Source of the DNA: CAZSAK01 sp964605155
GTDB taxonomy: Bacteria > Pseudomonadota > Gammaproteobacteria > SZUA-140
Reading direction: 5' to 3'
DNA: 64,000 bases
NCBI GenBank assembly: GCA_964605155.1
Contig: CAZSAK010000001.1
Location: forward strand, 1-64,000
Part shown: piece by piece, positions 42,628 to 51,304 of the stretch
Numbering within the stretch: the first letter of the stretch is position 1
Layout of the letters: every line of letters starts with the position of its first letter
The notes under the pieces: generated by a model
The model's input: the letters and a program-made list of their open reading frames with translations, nothing else
What the model was told of the DNA's origin: nothing
Database searches by the model: none
Position numbers and translations under genes: made by a program

Positions 42628-43536
42628 ATGAGTGTTAAATATACAATCAAAGTTATAACTCTGGCAGGTGCGGCCTCCATGGTTCCAGGTATTGCATCTG
42701 CTGATAATCCTGCTTTTGGGGCGTGGTCTGCGACAAACGGTACTGGCATCGCAGGCTGCCCATCAGGATTTACCTGTGAAGTTATCAATAGTGGTGACGG
42801 TTTCCAGCAGTCCAATGTAACTGAGGTCGCGGATCCGACTAATGTCTTTATCCGTACCGTTATTACAGATGTTGCGGCAGGTTGCAATGATTTCTCAACC
42901 TGCGCCTTTAGTGATGAAAATTTTGTAAAGACAGACGGTACTAGCACAGGTATTGCAGGACGTCAGTCCACCAATGACTCAGCGGTGAACTTTACCAGTT
43001 CTGTCGAGATCAACACTGGATGGGCGGCGAATGTTGCCTCACCACCACCAAATGTGAATATCAATCAGGCCTTGTCCGACGACCCGGATGGAACCGCTTC
43101 GAATGGTGATGAGTTCACAACCTCCTTCAATGTCCAGGTCAATCAGGATGGTAGCGGGAATGAGACCGGCAGGACTATGGACATCTCACAGGACGTAGGT
43201 CTGGGTGCTGGTTCTACAGACAACCAAGTATTTGCTGTTCGTGAAAGAGCTGGTGACCTGCAAACTTCACCAGGAGCAGCTGCACTGGGCGGAAATACTG
43301 TGGATTGGGTAAGCGGTGATGATGTGATGGTGACGTGGGTCAGCCAGGATGTTGATATTGGCAGCACGGGCTCATCATTGTTTGCTTTCCAAAGCGTTGA
43401 AAACAAGGATGGTTCAGCAACAACTCCGACTGATGTGGTAAGTGATTTCTCAACCACTGCAAATGATCCAACAAACCCTCCGTTTGATTGGTCTTCAGGC
43501 TCTGATGTGGATACTACGTTTGGCTCGGCGCCCTAA
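42628..43536 (+). CDS. Acidic secreted protein of unknown family
   Basis: 302 aa. The signal peptide MSVKYTIKVITLAGAASMVP...ASA is followed by a mature part beginning DNPAFGAWSATNGTG. It has four Cys in the first third (AGCPSGFTCEV, AGCNDFSTCAF), probably two disulfides. It is rich in Asp, Ser, Thr, Asn and Gly and very poor in Lys. Strand-like stretches suggest a beta-rich extracellular domain. No family recognised. It has its own promoter and a strong terminator, so it is likely made in large amounts. It precedes the export genes and may be a product or client of them (inference). Confidence 0.75.
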   Translation: MSVKYTIKVITLAGAASMVPGIASADNPAFGAWSATNGTGIAGCPSGFTCEVINSGDGFQQSNVTEVADPTNVFIRTVITDVAAGCNDFSTCAFSDENFVKTDGTSTGIAGRQSTNDSAVNFTSSVEINTGWAANVASPPPNVNINQALSDDPDGTASNGDEFTTSFNVQVNQDGSGNETGRTMDISQDVGLGAGSTDNQVFAVRERAGDLQTSPGAAALGGNTVDWVSGDDVMVTWVSQDVDIGSTGSSLFAFQSVENKDGSATTPTDVVSDFSTTANDPTNPPFDWSSGSDVDTTFGSAP

Positions 43537-43571
43537 AAAAAGGTCGAACTGACGTAATTAGGGAAGTATAT

Positions 43572-43606
43572 AAGAGAAGGGGTTTTTTCCCCCTTCTCTT
43601 TTTTTT
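43572..43606 (+). terminator. Rho-independent terminator after the acidic secreted protein
   Basis: AAGAGAAGGGG (43572-43582) pairs perfectly with CCCCTTCTCTT (43590-43600), with a 7-base loop, followed by TTTTTT. A strong, textbook-like terminator 36 bases after the stop codon, separating this gene from the LolA-like genes. Confidence 0.93.
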
Positions 43607-43753
43607 GTTTAAAAACTTTGAAATGTTGATATTAGTGAGTGTATAAATACAATTTACGTTCAATCATTGCTAAAAGTTGCCTGCCCCACAACTTCATATG
43701 GTCGCTAGAAAGGGAATGGAAAATGGCCAAACCAAAGGAACGCAATACTGCTA

Positions 43754-44620
43754 ATGACGATAAACCCTAACAATATAATCAAATTATTGATTGCCTCATT
43801 ATGTATTGTTTCGTCTGTTCCATCGATTGCGGCTGATACAAGCCTTACTGGCGAAGACATTGTCAAGCGCTGTGGCGTTAAATATGCTGGCGAGGATCAG
43901 CGGTCTAATTTTGAAGTTCTGCTACGTGACAATCAAGGTAATGAGAAACGCAGCGTGTATCTTCGTATCTGGAAGGATTATAGGGGATTAAATAACGTCG
44001 CAGACAAAATGTTGCTATTCACCCAATATCCACCTGACGCACAGGGAGCAGCATTTATGAGAGTGACCTATGTGCCTGACCTTAAAAAGGCTGCTGATCA
44101 ATGGATCTATCTTCCGGTGCTAAGAAAAATCCGCCGTGTGACGATACGCGATCAGGGCGATAGTTTTTTGAATTCAGAATTGACATACGCCGATGTAACC
44201 CAACGTTCCGTTAATGAAGATAATCACAAGTTGCTAGGCGTCAAGGAGTTAGGTGGAATGCAGTTTTATATTGTTGAAAGTATTCCAAGGGAAACATCGC
44301 CTTTATATAGCAAGCGTATCCTGTGGTTTAACAAAACACCAAAATGGGAGGATTGCTCCAATGTGCGTATCGATTATTACAATCCAAAGGGTGCTTTACT
44401 AAAAGAACAGTTTATTAAATGGCAGCGTGTGGGCCATGCATGGGTTTGGGACAGGGTGCTGGTAAGGAATGTGCAAACATTGCATGCCTCAATCTTTTTA
44501 ATTACAGATGTCAAAATAAACACCGGTATTGCCGATGATATATTTTCTGAACGAACACTAAGAATAGGCCCTAGCGCTATACCTGGAGTAGTGCAAAAAC
44601 CTGCGGATAACAAGAAGTAA
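43754..44620 (+). CDS. LolA-like periplasmic protein, paralog 1 (outer membrane lipoprotein-sorting protein family)
   Basis: 288 aa with a signal peptide (IIKLLIASLCIVSSVPSIAA). The mature part follows the pattern of the LolA-like family found beside MMPL/RND exporters: a curved beta-sheet with YLRIWKDYRG, FTQYPPDAQGAAFMRVTYV, DQWIYLPVLRKIRRVTIRD and GDSFLNSELTYADV. Such proteins are thought to bind a lipid or acyl chain in the periplasm. TGTATAAATACA (43640-43651) upstream resembles the operator of the regulator at 45770. A 15-codon frame (43723-43770) with purine-rich upstream DNA overlaps the start. Paralog of the next gene. Confidence 0.85.
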   Translation: MTINPNNIIKLLIASLCIVSSVPSIAADTSLTGEDIVKRCGVKYAGEDQRSNFEVLLRDNQGNEKRSVYLRIWKDYRGLNNVADKMLLFTQYPPDAQGAAFMRVTYVPDLKKAADQWIYLPVLRKIRRVTIRDQGDSFLNSELTYADVTQRSVNEDNHKLLGVKELGGMQFYIVESIPRETSPLYSKRILWFNKTPKWEDCSNVRIDYYNPKGALLKEQFIKWQRVGHAWVWDRVLVRNVQTLHASIFLITDVKINTGIADDIFSERTLRIGPSAIPGVVQKPADNKK

Positions 44621-44660
44621 TGAATTTTTTTTGGCTCAAACAACATCGCAGAAATAAAAT

Positions 44661-45497
44661 ATGAACTTGTTCTATACATTAGCGCATATGGTATTTATGT
44701 TGATATTGATTGTTCTGACATCAACACTTTATGCCGAGGAGGAGGTTGATTTGTCCAGCAGGGATATAGTCAAGAAATGCGGTACTAAATATCCAGGTAA
44801 GGACCAAACATCGACATTTACCGTGGTTTTAACCGATAATCAGGGTAACAAAAAAAAGAGTATCTACCTGCGCCTTTGGAAGGATTATCAGGGGGCCAAG
44901 GGCATTGTTGACAAGATGATTCTGTTTACCGAGTATCCCCCTGATGCAAAGGGTACCGCATTCATGCGAGTAGCCTATACACCTGATGTTGGCAAGAATG
45001 CTGATCAGTGGGTCTATCTTCCTCTGCTGGCTAAGACGCGTCGTGTTACGATCAGGGATCCGGGTGATAGTTTCCTGAATTCTGATTTGACTTATGCGGA
45101 TGTCAGTTATCACTCACTTGATGAATTTGAATACGAGTTGATGGGCATACAGAATTATCAGGGTAAGGATCATTATGTGGTTGAAAGCACACCTAAAGAT
45201 GATCCGGTATTGTACAAAAAAAGAGTGCTGTGGTTTACAAAAAAACCGGATTGGGATGACTGTACGAATGTACGAATTGACTATTATGACACACGTGGCG
45301 ATTTGTTAAAAAAACAAGAAATTACCTGGCAACGAATAAAAGATGCCTGGATATGGGACAGGGTAAAAGTAAACAATATACAGACATCACATAGTTCGGA
45401 ATTTATTATAAGTGACGTTGCTATAGATACCGGCTTACGAGACCGGATTTTTTCTGAAAGGACACTGAAGATAGGTCCGAGCGTCATTAATCACTAG
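44661..45497 (+). CDS. LolA-like periplasmic protein, paralog 2
   Basis: 278 aa. Signal peptide FYTLAHMVFMLILIVLTSTL then YAEEEVDLSSRDIVKKCG. It aligns end to end with paralog 1: YLRLWKDYQG, FTEYPPDAKGTAFMRVAYT, DQWVYLPLLAKTRRVTIRD, GDSFLNSDLTYADVS, then VRIDYYDTRGDLLKKQ and DRIFSERTLKIGPS. It lies 40 bases after paralog 1, so the pair is probably co-transcribed. Two copies may serve different cargo or form a relay; that is inference. A 272-base region containing a new promoter follows. Confidence 0.85.
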   Translation: MNLFYTLAHMVFMLILIVLTSTLYAEEEVDLSSRDIVKKCGTKYPGKDQTSTFTVVLTDNQGNKKKSIYLRLWKDYQGAKGIVDKMILFTEYPPDAKGTAFMRVAYTPDVGKNADQWVYLPLLAKTRRVTIRDPGDSFLNSDLTYADVSYHSLDEFEYELMGIQNYQGKDHYVVESTPKDDPVLYKKRVLWFTKKPDWDDCTNVRIDYYDTRGDLLKKQEITWQRIKDAWIWDRVKVNNIQTSHSSEFIISDVAIDTGLRDRIFSERTLKIGPSVINH

Positions 45498-45678
45498 CTT
45501 GTTTTGTTAAAACTTCCTTTGTATTACAAGATTAACGTCGAGTTGCTCAGCGCCGGTTATTACTTTGAGATGATATGCATTCTCAAATCGATCAAGGACA
45601 ACTCTTTGACTTTCGCTATGGAGAAACGCGCCGCATTATAATCTATAAGCACCTGTATTAATTATAATAATTGCTGTA

Positions 45679-45727
45679 TTGCATGCTTGGCCGTAATAAT
45701 GTATAACTATGTTATACATTGTATAAC
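45679..45727 (+). promoter_or_regulatory. Promoter overlapped by a three-site palindromic operator
   Basis: TGTATAAC (45700-45707) and GTTATACA (45711-45718) form a perfect 8-base inverted repeat with a 3-base centre, followed by a second direct TGTATAAC (45720-45727). A possible promoter TTGCAT (45679-45684), 17-base spacer, TATAAC (45702-45707) puts the -10 inside the first half-site. The array lies about 40 bases before the ribbon-helix-helix gene, as expected for autoregulation. Binding is inferred. Confidence 0.65.
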
Positions 45728-45769
45728 TATTATTGATCTACTAGACGTTGTATTTACGGGGAGGTATAT

Positions 45770-46228
45770 ATGCATCAAACAGCAAAACGTATGCGGGAAA
45801 GCGGTATAAAGCAAGTCAGAATCCACCACAACAGGGCGAGATCTACCGCAATGAAGCGCAAGGAGGAATATCTGGGAGCACGTGTACCGAAGGAACTGAG
45901 AGAAAAGGTCATCGCCAGGGCTGATAAACTAGGAATCCCAGTTTCCATCTTGATTCGGAATATTCTTGAAGAATCGTTCAGCTTGCCTGCAGGGGTCAAT
46001 TCGGAGACTGATATATATGCCAGGCAACAGGATTCGGACGTATCAAATTTCAAGGAAAATGATGAATACCCTACCGTGATCGGCTGGGAAATCATGACAC
46101 TTAATAAGACTATGACTTGTTCAGGTTGCCGTGAAGCGCTCAAAGCTGGCGCGACTGTTACATTGGGATTGGCTGGACCAGGTGAATCCCATGTTATTTT
46201 GTGTGGCAAATGCAAAAAAATTGCGTGA
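45770..46228 (+). CDS. Ribbon-helix-helix regulator fused to a zinc ribbon
   Basis: 152 aa, with GGGGAGG six bases before the ATG. After a basic N-terminal arm, residues about 33-65 (YLGARVPKELREKVIARADK, then LGIPVSILIRNILEESF) form a ribbon-helix-helix DNA-binding motif. The C-terminal 50 residues carry a zinc-ribbon-like pair, CSGC (about 118) and CGKC (about 146), with a short strand region between (ATVTLGLAGPGES). The zinc part could sense metal or redox state or mediate contacts. Its last 28 bases overlap the next gene's GTG start, so it is encoded with the export genes and is their likely regulator. Confidence 0.82.
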   Translation: MHQTAKRMRESGIKQVRIHHNRARSTAMKRKEEYLGARVPKELREKVIARADKLGIPVSILIRNILEESFSLPAGVNSETDIYARQQDSDVSNFKENDEYPTVIGWEIMTLNKTMTCSGCREALKAGATVTLGLAGPGESHVILCGKCKKIA

Positions 46229-47688
46229 ATCACGACCGATTTATTCCATTAATCCTTTTTATTTCATTGTTCATGGTATTGCTGTCCCTGGCGGAAGAGA
46301 ATCCAGCTTATGGAAATGATGATAATTCTGACGATCAAAAGAATGCCTTTTTATCAAAATTATCAGTGGGTGGTTATCTCAAGAATGAAACGGCATATCG
46401 TATCGATGAACCACGATCAATTACAAAAATAAGGAATATTATTTCACTAAACGCCCAGTATCCGATTGGCCACAGATCTAAATTGACAACCAGTGGATGG
46501 GTATATTATGACCATGTATATGACTTTTTTGATTATGAGACAATTGCGGCACGTTTTGTAAGGGATGAGTCACAACCGCTGGTTTTTGTAGAAAATCTAC
46601 AGCAGGAAAAGGATTCACCTGTGGCGGATCTACGGGAATTATATCTGGATGTTTACACCGATAAAATGGATATACGTGTTGGCAAGCAATTTGTAGTTTG
46701 GGGTGTCCTCGAAGGTATGAGAATCGTTGATGAGATAAATCCGATGGATTTCAGAGAGCTCATTTTGCCGGATCTGCTGGATTACCGGATTCCTCTCTGG
46801 ACATTAAAACTTGATTATTATGCCAATAATGCTTCCTATGAATTGCTTTGGATTCCGGATCTAAAGTTTCATAAGCCTGCCCCGCCGGGCTCGGAATGGG
46901 AATTGCTACAGGAAGTTCCCAATACCACATTCCCCGATCCTGATGACCTTGCAAATTCTGAATTTGGATTTAAGTTTACCAAGGATATATACGATACAGA
47001 AATTACCCTGAGTTATTTCTATACATGGGATGATTTTCCGGTAATCTTCAGGACTGTGGATCTCAATTCCGCGCTTGATCCGATATTTTTTCCTACATAT
47101 ACAAGGATTAATATGTATGGAGCGACCTTTTCCAAACAACTGGGGGCGACAATTCTCAAGGGTGAGATAGCCTATGTACCGGATAAATATTTCGGTCTTA
47201 GTAACGATGTAGATGTCAACAACGATGGCTTCCTAGATAGTAATGGTGAGGTTCAAAAGAAACATATCAGATGGGGCCTGGGCATAGATCTCAATATATG
47301 GGACATCGATTTTTCACCAGCCATAGCACAATGGATCATACTTGATTACGAAGAGGGTATTCTACAGGATGAATTTGATACATCCTTTGCATTATTTGCC
47401 AGGAAAGTCATTCCTGAGAAGTCAGTTGTACTGCAAATGTTGCTGATCAGATTGATCAACATGAATGAAATGTATATAAAGCCGAAGATCACATTTGACG
47501 TAACCGACCATTTCCAGATAGCTACCGGTCTGGATCTGTTCTATGGCGCAAGATCGGTTCTGGGGGTTCCGGCAACGGGTGGGGTTGTGGCGGGATTGAA
47601 CCTGGGGACTGTCGAGCAGAGTGCCCAGTTCTTTGGAAATTTCCATGACAATGACCGGGTGTTTGTGGAATTCAAGTATACCTTTTGA
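46201..47688 (+). CDS. DUF1302-like outer-membrane beta-barrel protein
   Basis: 495 aa from GTG 46201 (ATG 46210 equally possible). A signal peptide (FIPLILFISLFMVLLSLA) is followed by a barrel. The DUF1302 hallmark is clear: DIRVGKQFVVWGVLEGMRIV, then INPMDFRELILPDLLDYRIP and WIPDLKFHKPAPPGSEW. The C-terminus DRVFVEFKYTF ends in Phe, as expected for an outer-membrane protein. Members are often encoded beside RND exporters and LolA-like proteins; the role is probably an outer-membrane channel or acceptor. It overlaps the regulator gene and precedes the RND gene by 44-56 bases. Confidence 0.85.
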   Translation: MWQMQKNCVNHDRFIPLILFISLFMVLLSLAEENPAYGNDDNSDDQKNAFLSKLSVGGYLKNETAYRIDEPRSITKIRNIISLNAQYPIGHRSKLTTSGWVYYDHVYDFFDYETIAARFVRDESQPLVFVENLQQEKDSPVADLRELYLDVYTDKMDIRVGKQFVVWGVLEGMRIVDEINPMDFRELILPDLLDYRIPLWTLKLDYYANNASYELLWIPDLKFHKPAPPGSEWELLQEVPNTTFPDPDDLANSEFGFKFTKDIYDTEITLSYFYTWDDFPVIFRTVDLNSALDPIFFPTYTRINMYGATFSKQLGATILKGEIAYVPDKYFGLSNDVDVNNDGFLDSNGEVQKKHIRWGLGIDLNIWDIDFSPAIAQWIILDYEEGILQDEFDTSFALFARKVIPEKSVVLQMLLIRLINMNEMYIKPKITFDVTDHFQIATGLDLFYGARSVLGVPATGGVVAGLNLGTVEQSAQFFGNFHDNDRVFVEFKYTF

Positions 47689-47744
47689 AAAGCACGAGAA
47701 AATAAAGTTGCAATTTTCTCCCAGCATATAGGATGGGTGTTACG

Positions 47745-50309
47745 ATGCTAAAGTATATATATTCGATCGCTACAAGGTTCCCCAAGAGTATCATTGTAAT
47801 TGCGCTGAGTCTCACCGTTTATTTAGCATTCCAGCTTAAAGATCTGCATTGGGAGACTGATGCAAGGGTGTACCTGCCAAAAGGACATCCTGCTATCTTG
47901 TATGATGAGAAGGTCGAAGAGATATTCGGGGTCAAGAACGCAGTAATTATAGGTATTGTCAATGATGAAAAAGGAATCTATAACCCTGAAACATTGGCAA
48001 GAATTAAACGGGTGACAGAAAAGGTTGCCAGTTTACCTGGCGTGGTCGCCAATCGCACCATTGATGTGATGTCTCTTTCAACCGCAAGTGCATTTGTCGG
48101 TGATGAAGATTCTATCGGTACAGAACGCCTTATGCAAACTGTTCCACAAGATCAGGATGGGATAAAGCGTTTAAAGAAGAAAATACATGATAACGAGGAT
48201 CTGTTTGTTGGAAATATCGTATCGAAAGACGGCAAGGCTGCAGTCATAAGAGCAAAACTCGTGGAAGGTATTGATAACCGTTATATGACTTATTGGCAGA
48301 TCAGGGGAATATTATCGCAGGAGAGTGGTGGCAAATGGGGGAATGGAGGCCAGGGCGGATCACAGGACTGGCAGGGAAATCAGTGGCAAAAAAACGGTAA
48401 TACCCAGTGGCAGGGAAATCAGTGGCAAAAAAATGGTAACGAGCAGACGCAGGGAGATCAGCAGAAAAAAAACGACAATAAGGGAGATCAACGATCGCTA
48501 GGAGGATTACCGCAGACTTCGGGCGCACAGCAAGTTGTTAAGGTAACCGCCGAAGATAACGGCGATTATTTTTATCTTGCTGGCAGGCCTGTTATAGAAG
48601 TGACATCAGGGTTGAATGCCTTGAATGATCTCAAGATCATGATTCCCTTGCTTGTTATTACTGTGATAGTGGTGTTGTTTCTGATATTCAGAACACTTCG
48701 TGGTGTTATTTTGCCATTGTGTATTGTGGCGTTCGCTGTGATCTGGACTATGGGAACAATGGCACTGTTTGGTGTGCCCATGTACACAATTTCAACGATG
48801 TTGCCCATCATATTGGTAGCTGTGGGTATCGGTGATGCCGTGCATTTGCTGGGCAATTATTATGACCATGTTCTGCAAGACCCCTATCGTGAAAGTATTG
48901 ACATAGTCCGGGACGTTATGAAGGACCTGGGTCCGCCACTTGCCATTACATCCATCACTACGGCAATCGGATTCCTTTCGCTCATGTTCGCTGAAATGCC
49001 ACCATTTAAGGTATTCGGTTTATTTACCGTGCTAGGTATTATCTATTGCTGGTTATTATCGGTTACATTCATTCCGGCAGTATTAACCTTGCTACGACCC
49101 AAGGTTGGAGGCTATCTAACCAAAAGACGCTCTATACGGGTACATTCCGAGGCTGACTGGGTGACGCGAATACTTGCAAATTGGTCCGTATTCATTGACG
49201 AACACCGGCGTGTCGTCGTAATCGCGGTAGTCGCTATAACTCTTGGTGCAATGTATGGCGCCTCACGATTATATGTCGATTCCAGCTGGATGAGCGATTT
49301 TCGGGATGATAGTGAGGTGGTACTTGCCAGTAATCTCTTAAATGAAGAATTTGACGGGACAATATTTCTTAACGTAGTTGTCGAAGGTTCGCAAGCTGAT
49401 GCGCTGAAATCTCCAATGTTACTGCACAAGATAGAGGATCTGCAGACACATATAGAAACACTTCCTTATGTAGGAGATTCAATCTCGATTGTCGATTATC
49501 TGAAAAGCATGAATAAAAACCTTCATGCCGGCGATGAACAATACGACGTGCTGCCAGACTCGAAACAGCAAATAGCGGAATACATTTTCTTGCTGTCCTT
49601 GTCCGGAAGGCCTGCAGAGCTTGACGAGGTAATTGACTATGATTACAGGCAAGCTAATGTTACCTTCTTGATAAAAACGGATCACACGAAGTTACTGAAA
49701 AATATAATTGATGAGGTGAATTCATATGTAGATGACAATTTCAGCACCACAAATGTCGCAATAAACCTTGCCGGTTCTGCCAATAATTCGTATATATGGG
49801 CAAAACTCCTTATCGACAGCCAGACAATCGCCATTGCATTTTCGAAGATAGGGATATTATTGATTGCCACGTTATTGTTTCGATCATTCCTTGCTGGGCT
49901 GCTCATCGTTGCACCTATTACATTCACGACATTGTTTATCGCCGGTGCAGCAGGTTTTATTGGCATTCCCCTCGATGTATCTACTGCTCTAGCAGCAGGC
50001 GTCGCCATTGGTGTAGGTGTAGATTACGCAGTACACTATCTCTTTCGATATCGTAATGAGATATCAAAACTTAATGATCACCATCAAGCCACATTGGCAA
50101 CGATGAGAAGTGTCGGCAAGACGATCGTCTTCAATGCATTAGTTGTCACGGCTGGATTTCTTGTTCTTCTGGGTTCTCAATTCCCGCCGCATGTGAAACT
50201 GGGTTATTTTGTTGCATCATACATGATCATAAGTTGTCTTGCGGCTCTGGTTCTATTACCTCTTCTGCTTTCATATTGGGGGTCTAGAATCAAATCCAGG
50301 CCGATATGA
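47745..50309 (+). CDS. MMPL/RND-superfamily exporter with Trp/Gln/Asn-rich periplasmic insert
   Basis: 854 aa from ATG 47745 (AGGATGG upstream); ATG 47733 is an alternative. Twelve membrane helices in two sets: one at the N-terminus (SIIVIALSLTVYLAFQL) and five near residues 300-465 with the sterol-sensing-like block ISTMLPIILVAVGIGDAVHL; then a second set with VSTALAAGVAIGVGVDYAVH. Each half has a large periplasmic loop. The first loop carries a low-complexity insert (about residues 198-250) with tandem DWQGNQWQKNGNT/QWQGNQWQKNGNE units. The family exports lipids or hydrophobic compounds using proton flow. The substrate is unknown. The next gene starts immediately after the stop. Confidence 0.92.
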   Translation: MLKYIYSIATRFPKSIIVIALSLTVYLAFQLKDLHWETDARVYLPKGHPAILYDEKVEEIFGVKNAVIIGIVNDEKGIYNPETLARIKRVTEKVASLPGVVANRTIDVMSLSTASAFVGDEDSIGTERLMQTVPQDQDGIKRLKKKIHDNEDLFVGNIVSKDGKAAVIRAKLVEGIDNRYMTYWQIRGILSQESGGKWGNGGQGGSQDWQGNQWQKNGNTQWQGNQWQKNGNEQTQGDQQKKNDNKGDQRSLGGLPQTSGAQQVVKVTAEDNGDYFYLAGRPVIEVTSGLNALNDLKIMIPLLVITVIVVLFLIFRTLRGVILPLCIVAFAVIWTMGTMALFGVPMYTISTMLPIILVAVGIGDAVHLLGNYYDHVLQDPYRESIDIVRDVMKDLGPPLAITSITTAIGFLSLMFAEMPPFKVFGLFTVLGIIYCWLLSVTFIPAVLTLLRPKVGGYLTKRRSIRVHSEADWVTRILANWSVFIDEHRRVVVIAVVAITLGAMYGASRLYVDSSWMSDFRDDSEVVLASNLLNEEFDGTIFLNVVVEGSQADALKSPMLLHKIEDLQTHIETLPYVGDSISIVDYLKSMNKNLHAGDEQYDVLPDSKQQIAEYIFLLSLSGRPAELDEVIDYDYRQANVTFLIKTDHTKLLKNIIDEVNSYVDDNFSTTNVAINLAGSANNSYIWAKLLIDSQTIAIAFSKIGILLIATLLFRSFLAGLLIVAPITFTTLFIAGAAGFIGIPLDVSTALAAGVAIGVGVDYAVHYLFRYRNEISKLNDHHQATLATMRSVGKTIVFNALVVTAGFLVLLGSQFPPHVKLGYFVASYMIISCLAALVLLPLLLSYWGSRIKSRPI
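48366..48443 (+). repeat. 39-base tandem repeat in the RND gene
   Basis: Two in-frame 39-base units (48366-48404 and 48405-48443) encode 13-residue repeats DWQGNQWQKNGNT and QWQGNQWQKNGNE. Codon use is nearly identical between copies, so the duplication is recent. Confidence 0.85.
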
Positions 50310-50310
50310 C

Positions 50311-51222
50311 GTGCTGATAAACACTAAACGTTATCTGCCAAAAATTATTGTGGTAATTCCTTTGTTATTTCCTGTTCATGTTAAAGCACAGGAAAAAGAA
50401 AAAATATGGAGTGTGTCTCCCTTACTTGGTTTGTCCAGTCCGCATCTGAAACTACTCAATGAAGGTGAATTCAAAGCTCCTATAGCCGGTCGTGGCACCG
50501 TTGTTTTTGCCGAGGACGCATCAAGCGAGGATTTCTTGTTTGAAATTGATAATGACTTACCAAACATTGACTACGGAACTGAAGCAGGTGTTGAGTTCCA
50601 GTTAAAACTCGATGATCGCAATGCTTTTGTGATGGGCACTAGTGTATGGGAAGGTGTATCAACTTCAGTAGTTACCTCGGAAATCCCATTTCAGGGTGTT
50701 CTCAGCGAAGTCGTCCTTGAGAGATCAGGCAATATATCTGCTATGCAGTTTTATCTCGGCTGGAAAAGGAATTTCATACAAAGACCTAGCAAGTATAATG
50801 TTTACACCAAATTGACACTGCATGAAATATTCGATGTTGATTATAAGGAGGATCTGGTTTTTGGATTTCAGACAGGACCGGCAGAAACATTCAAACGTTT
50901 AGTGGTTATGGAAACTCAAGCAACAGGAATCCTGATGTTTCAACTTGGCGCAGGTTTGGAATATTTTTTGCGTAATTGGTTGTCATTTTCCGTTGATGCC
51001 GCTTATGCAATTGGCGCCAATGAATTCGAATTGGGCAATGGAAATATAACCAGTGACTTTCAGGGCGATGACAATTTAGCCCCGATATTGCCTACCCAAT
51101 TACTTAACGGGAAATTAAGGTATTTGTCAGATTTGAATGCCAATGGAGTTGGCGTATATGAGGAAATGAAACTTAAATTCGACGGTTGGCGGCTATTGTT
51201 TCATTTCAATATTTACTATTGA
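50311..51222 (+). CDS. Outer-membrane beta-barrel protein of the export locus (unidentified)
   Basis: 303 aa from GTG 50311, one base after the RND stop; this gives a signal peptide (YLPKIIVVIPLLFPVHVKA, cleavage before QEKEK), whereas the frame from 50239 lies inside the RND gene. The mature part looks strand-rich: VEFQLKLDDRNAFVMGTSVW, AMQFYLGWKRNFIQRPSKYN, QLGAGLEYFLRNWLSFSVDA and a terminal WRLLFHFNIYY with an aromatic end. The pattern fits an outer-membrane barrel or periplasmic strand protein. No family recognised. Coupling to the RND gene suggests it belongs to the same machine. Confidence 0.68.
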   Translation: MLINTKRYLPKIIVVIPLLFPVHVKAQEKEKIWSVSPLLGLSSPHLKLLNEGEFKAPIAGRGTVVFAEDASSEDFLFEIDNDLPNIDYGTEAGVEFQLKLDDRNAFVMGTSVWEGVSTSVVTSEIPFQGVLSEVVLERSGNISAMQFYLGWKRNFIQRPSKYNVYTKLTLHEIFDVDYKEDLVFGFQTGPAETFKRLVVMETQATGILMFQLGAGLEYFLRNWLSFSVDAAYAIGANEFELGNGNITSDFQGDDNLAPILPTQLLNGKLRYLSDLNANGVGVYEEMKLKFDGWRLLFHFNIYY

Positions 51223-51304
51223 TGGATATCACAAAATCCGTATCACGGAACATAAAATAATATCCTTTCATGGTTGATCAAATGAGTGAATAAAAGATTA
51301 TTAA

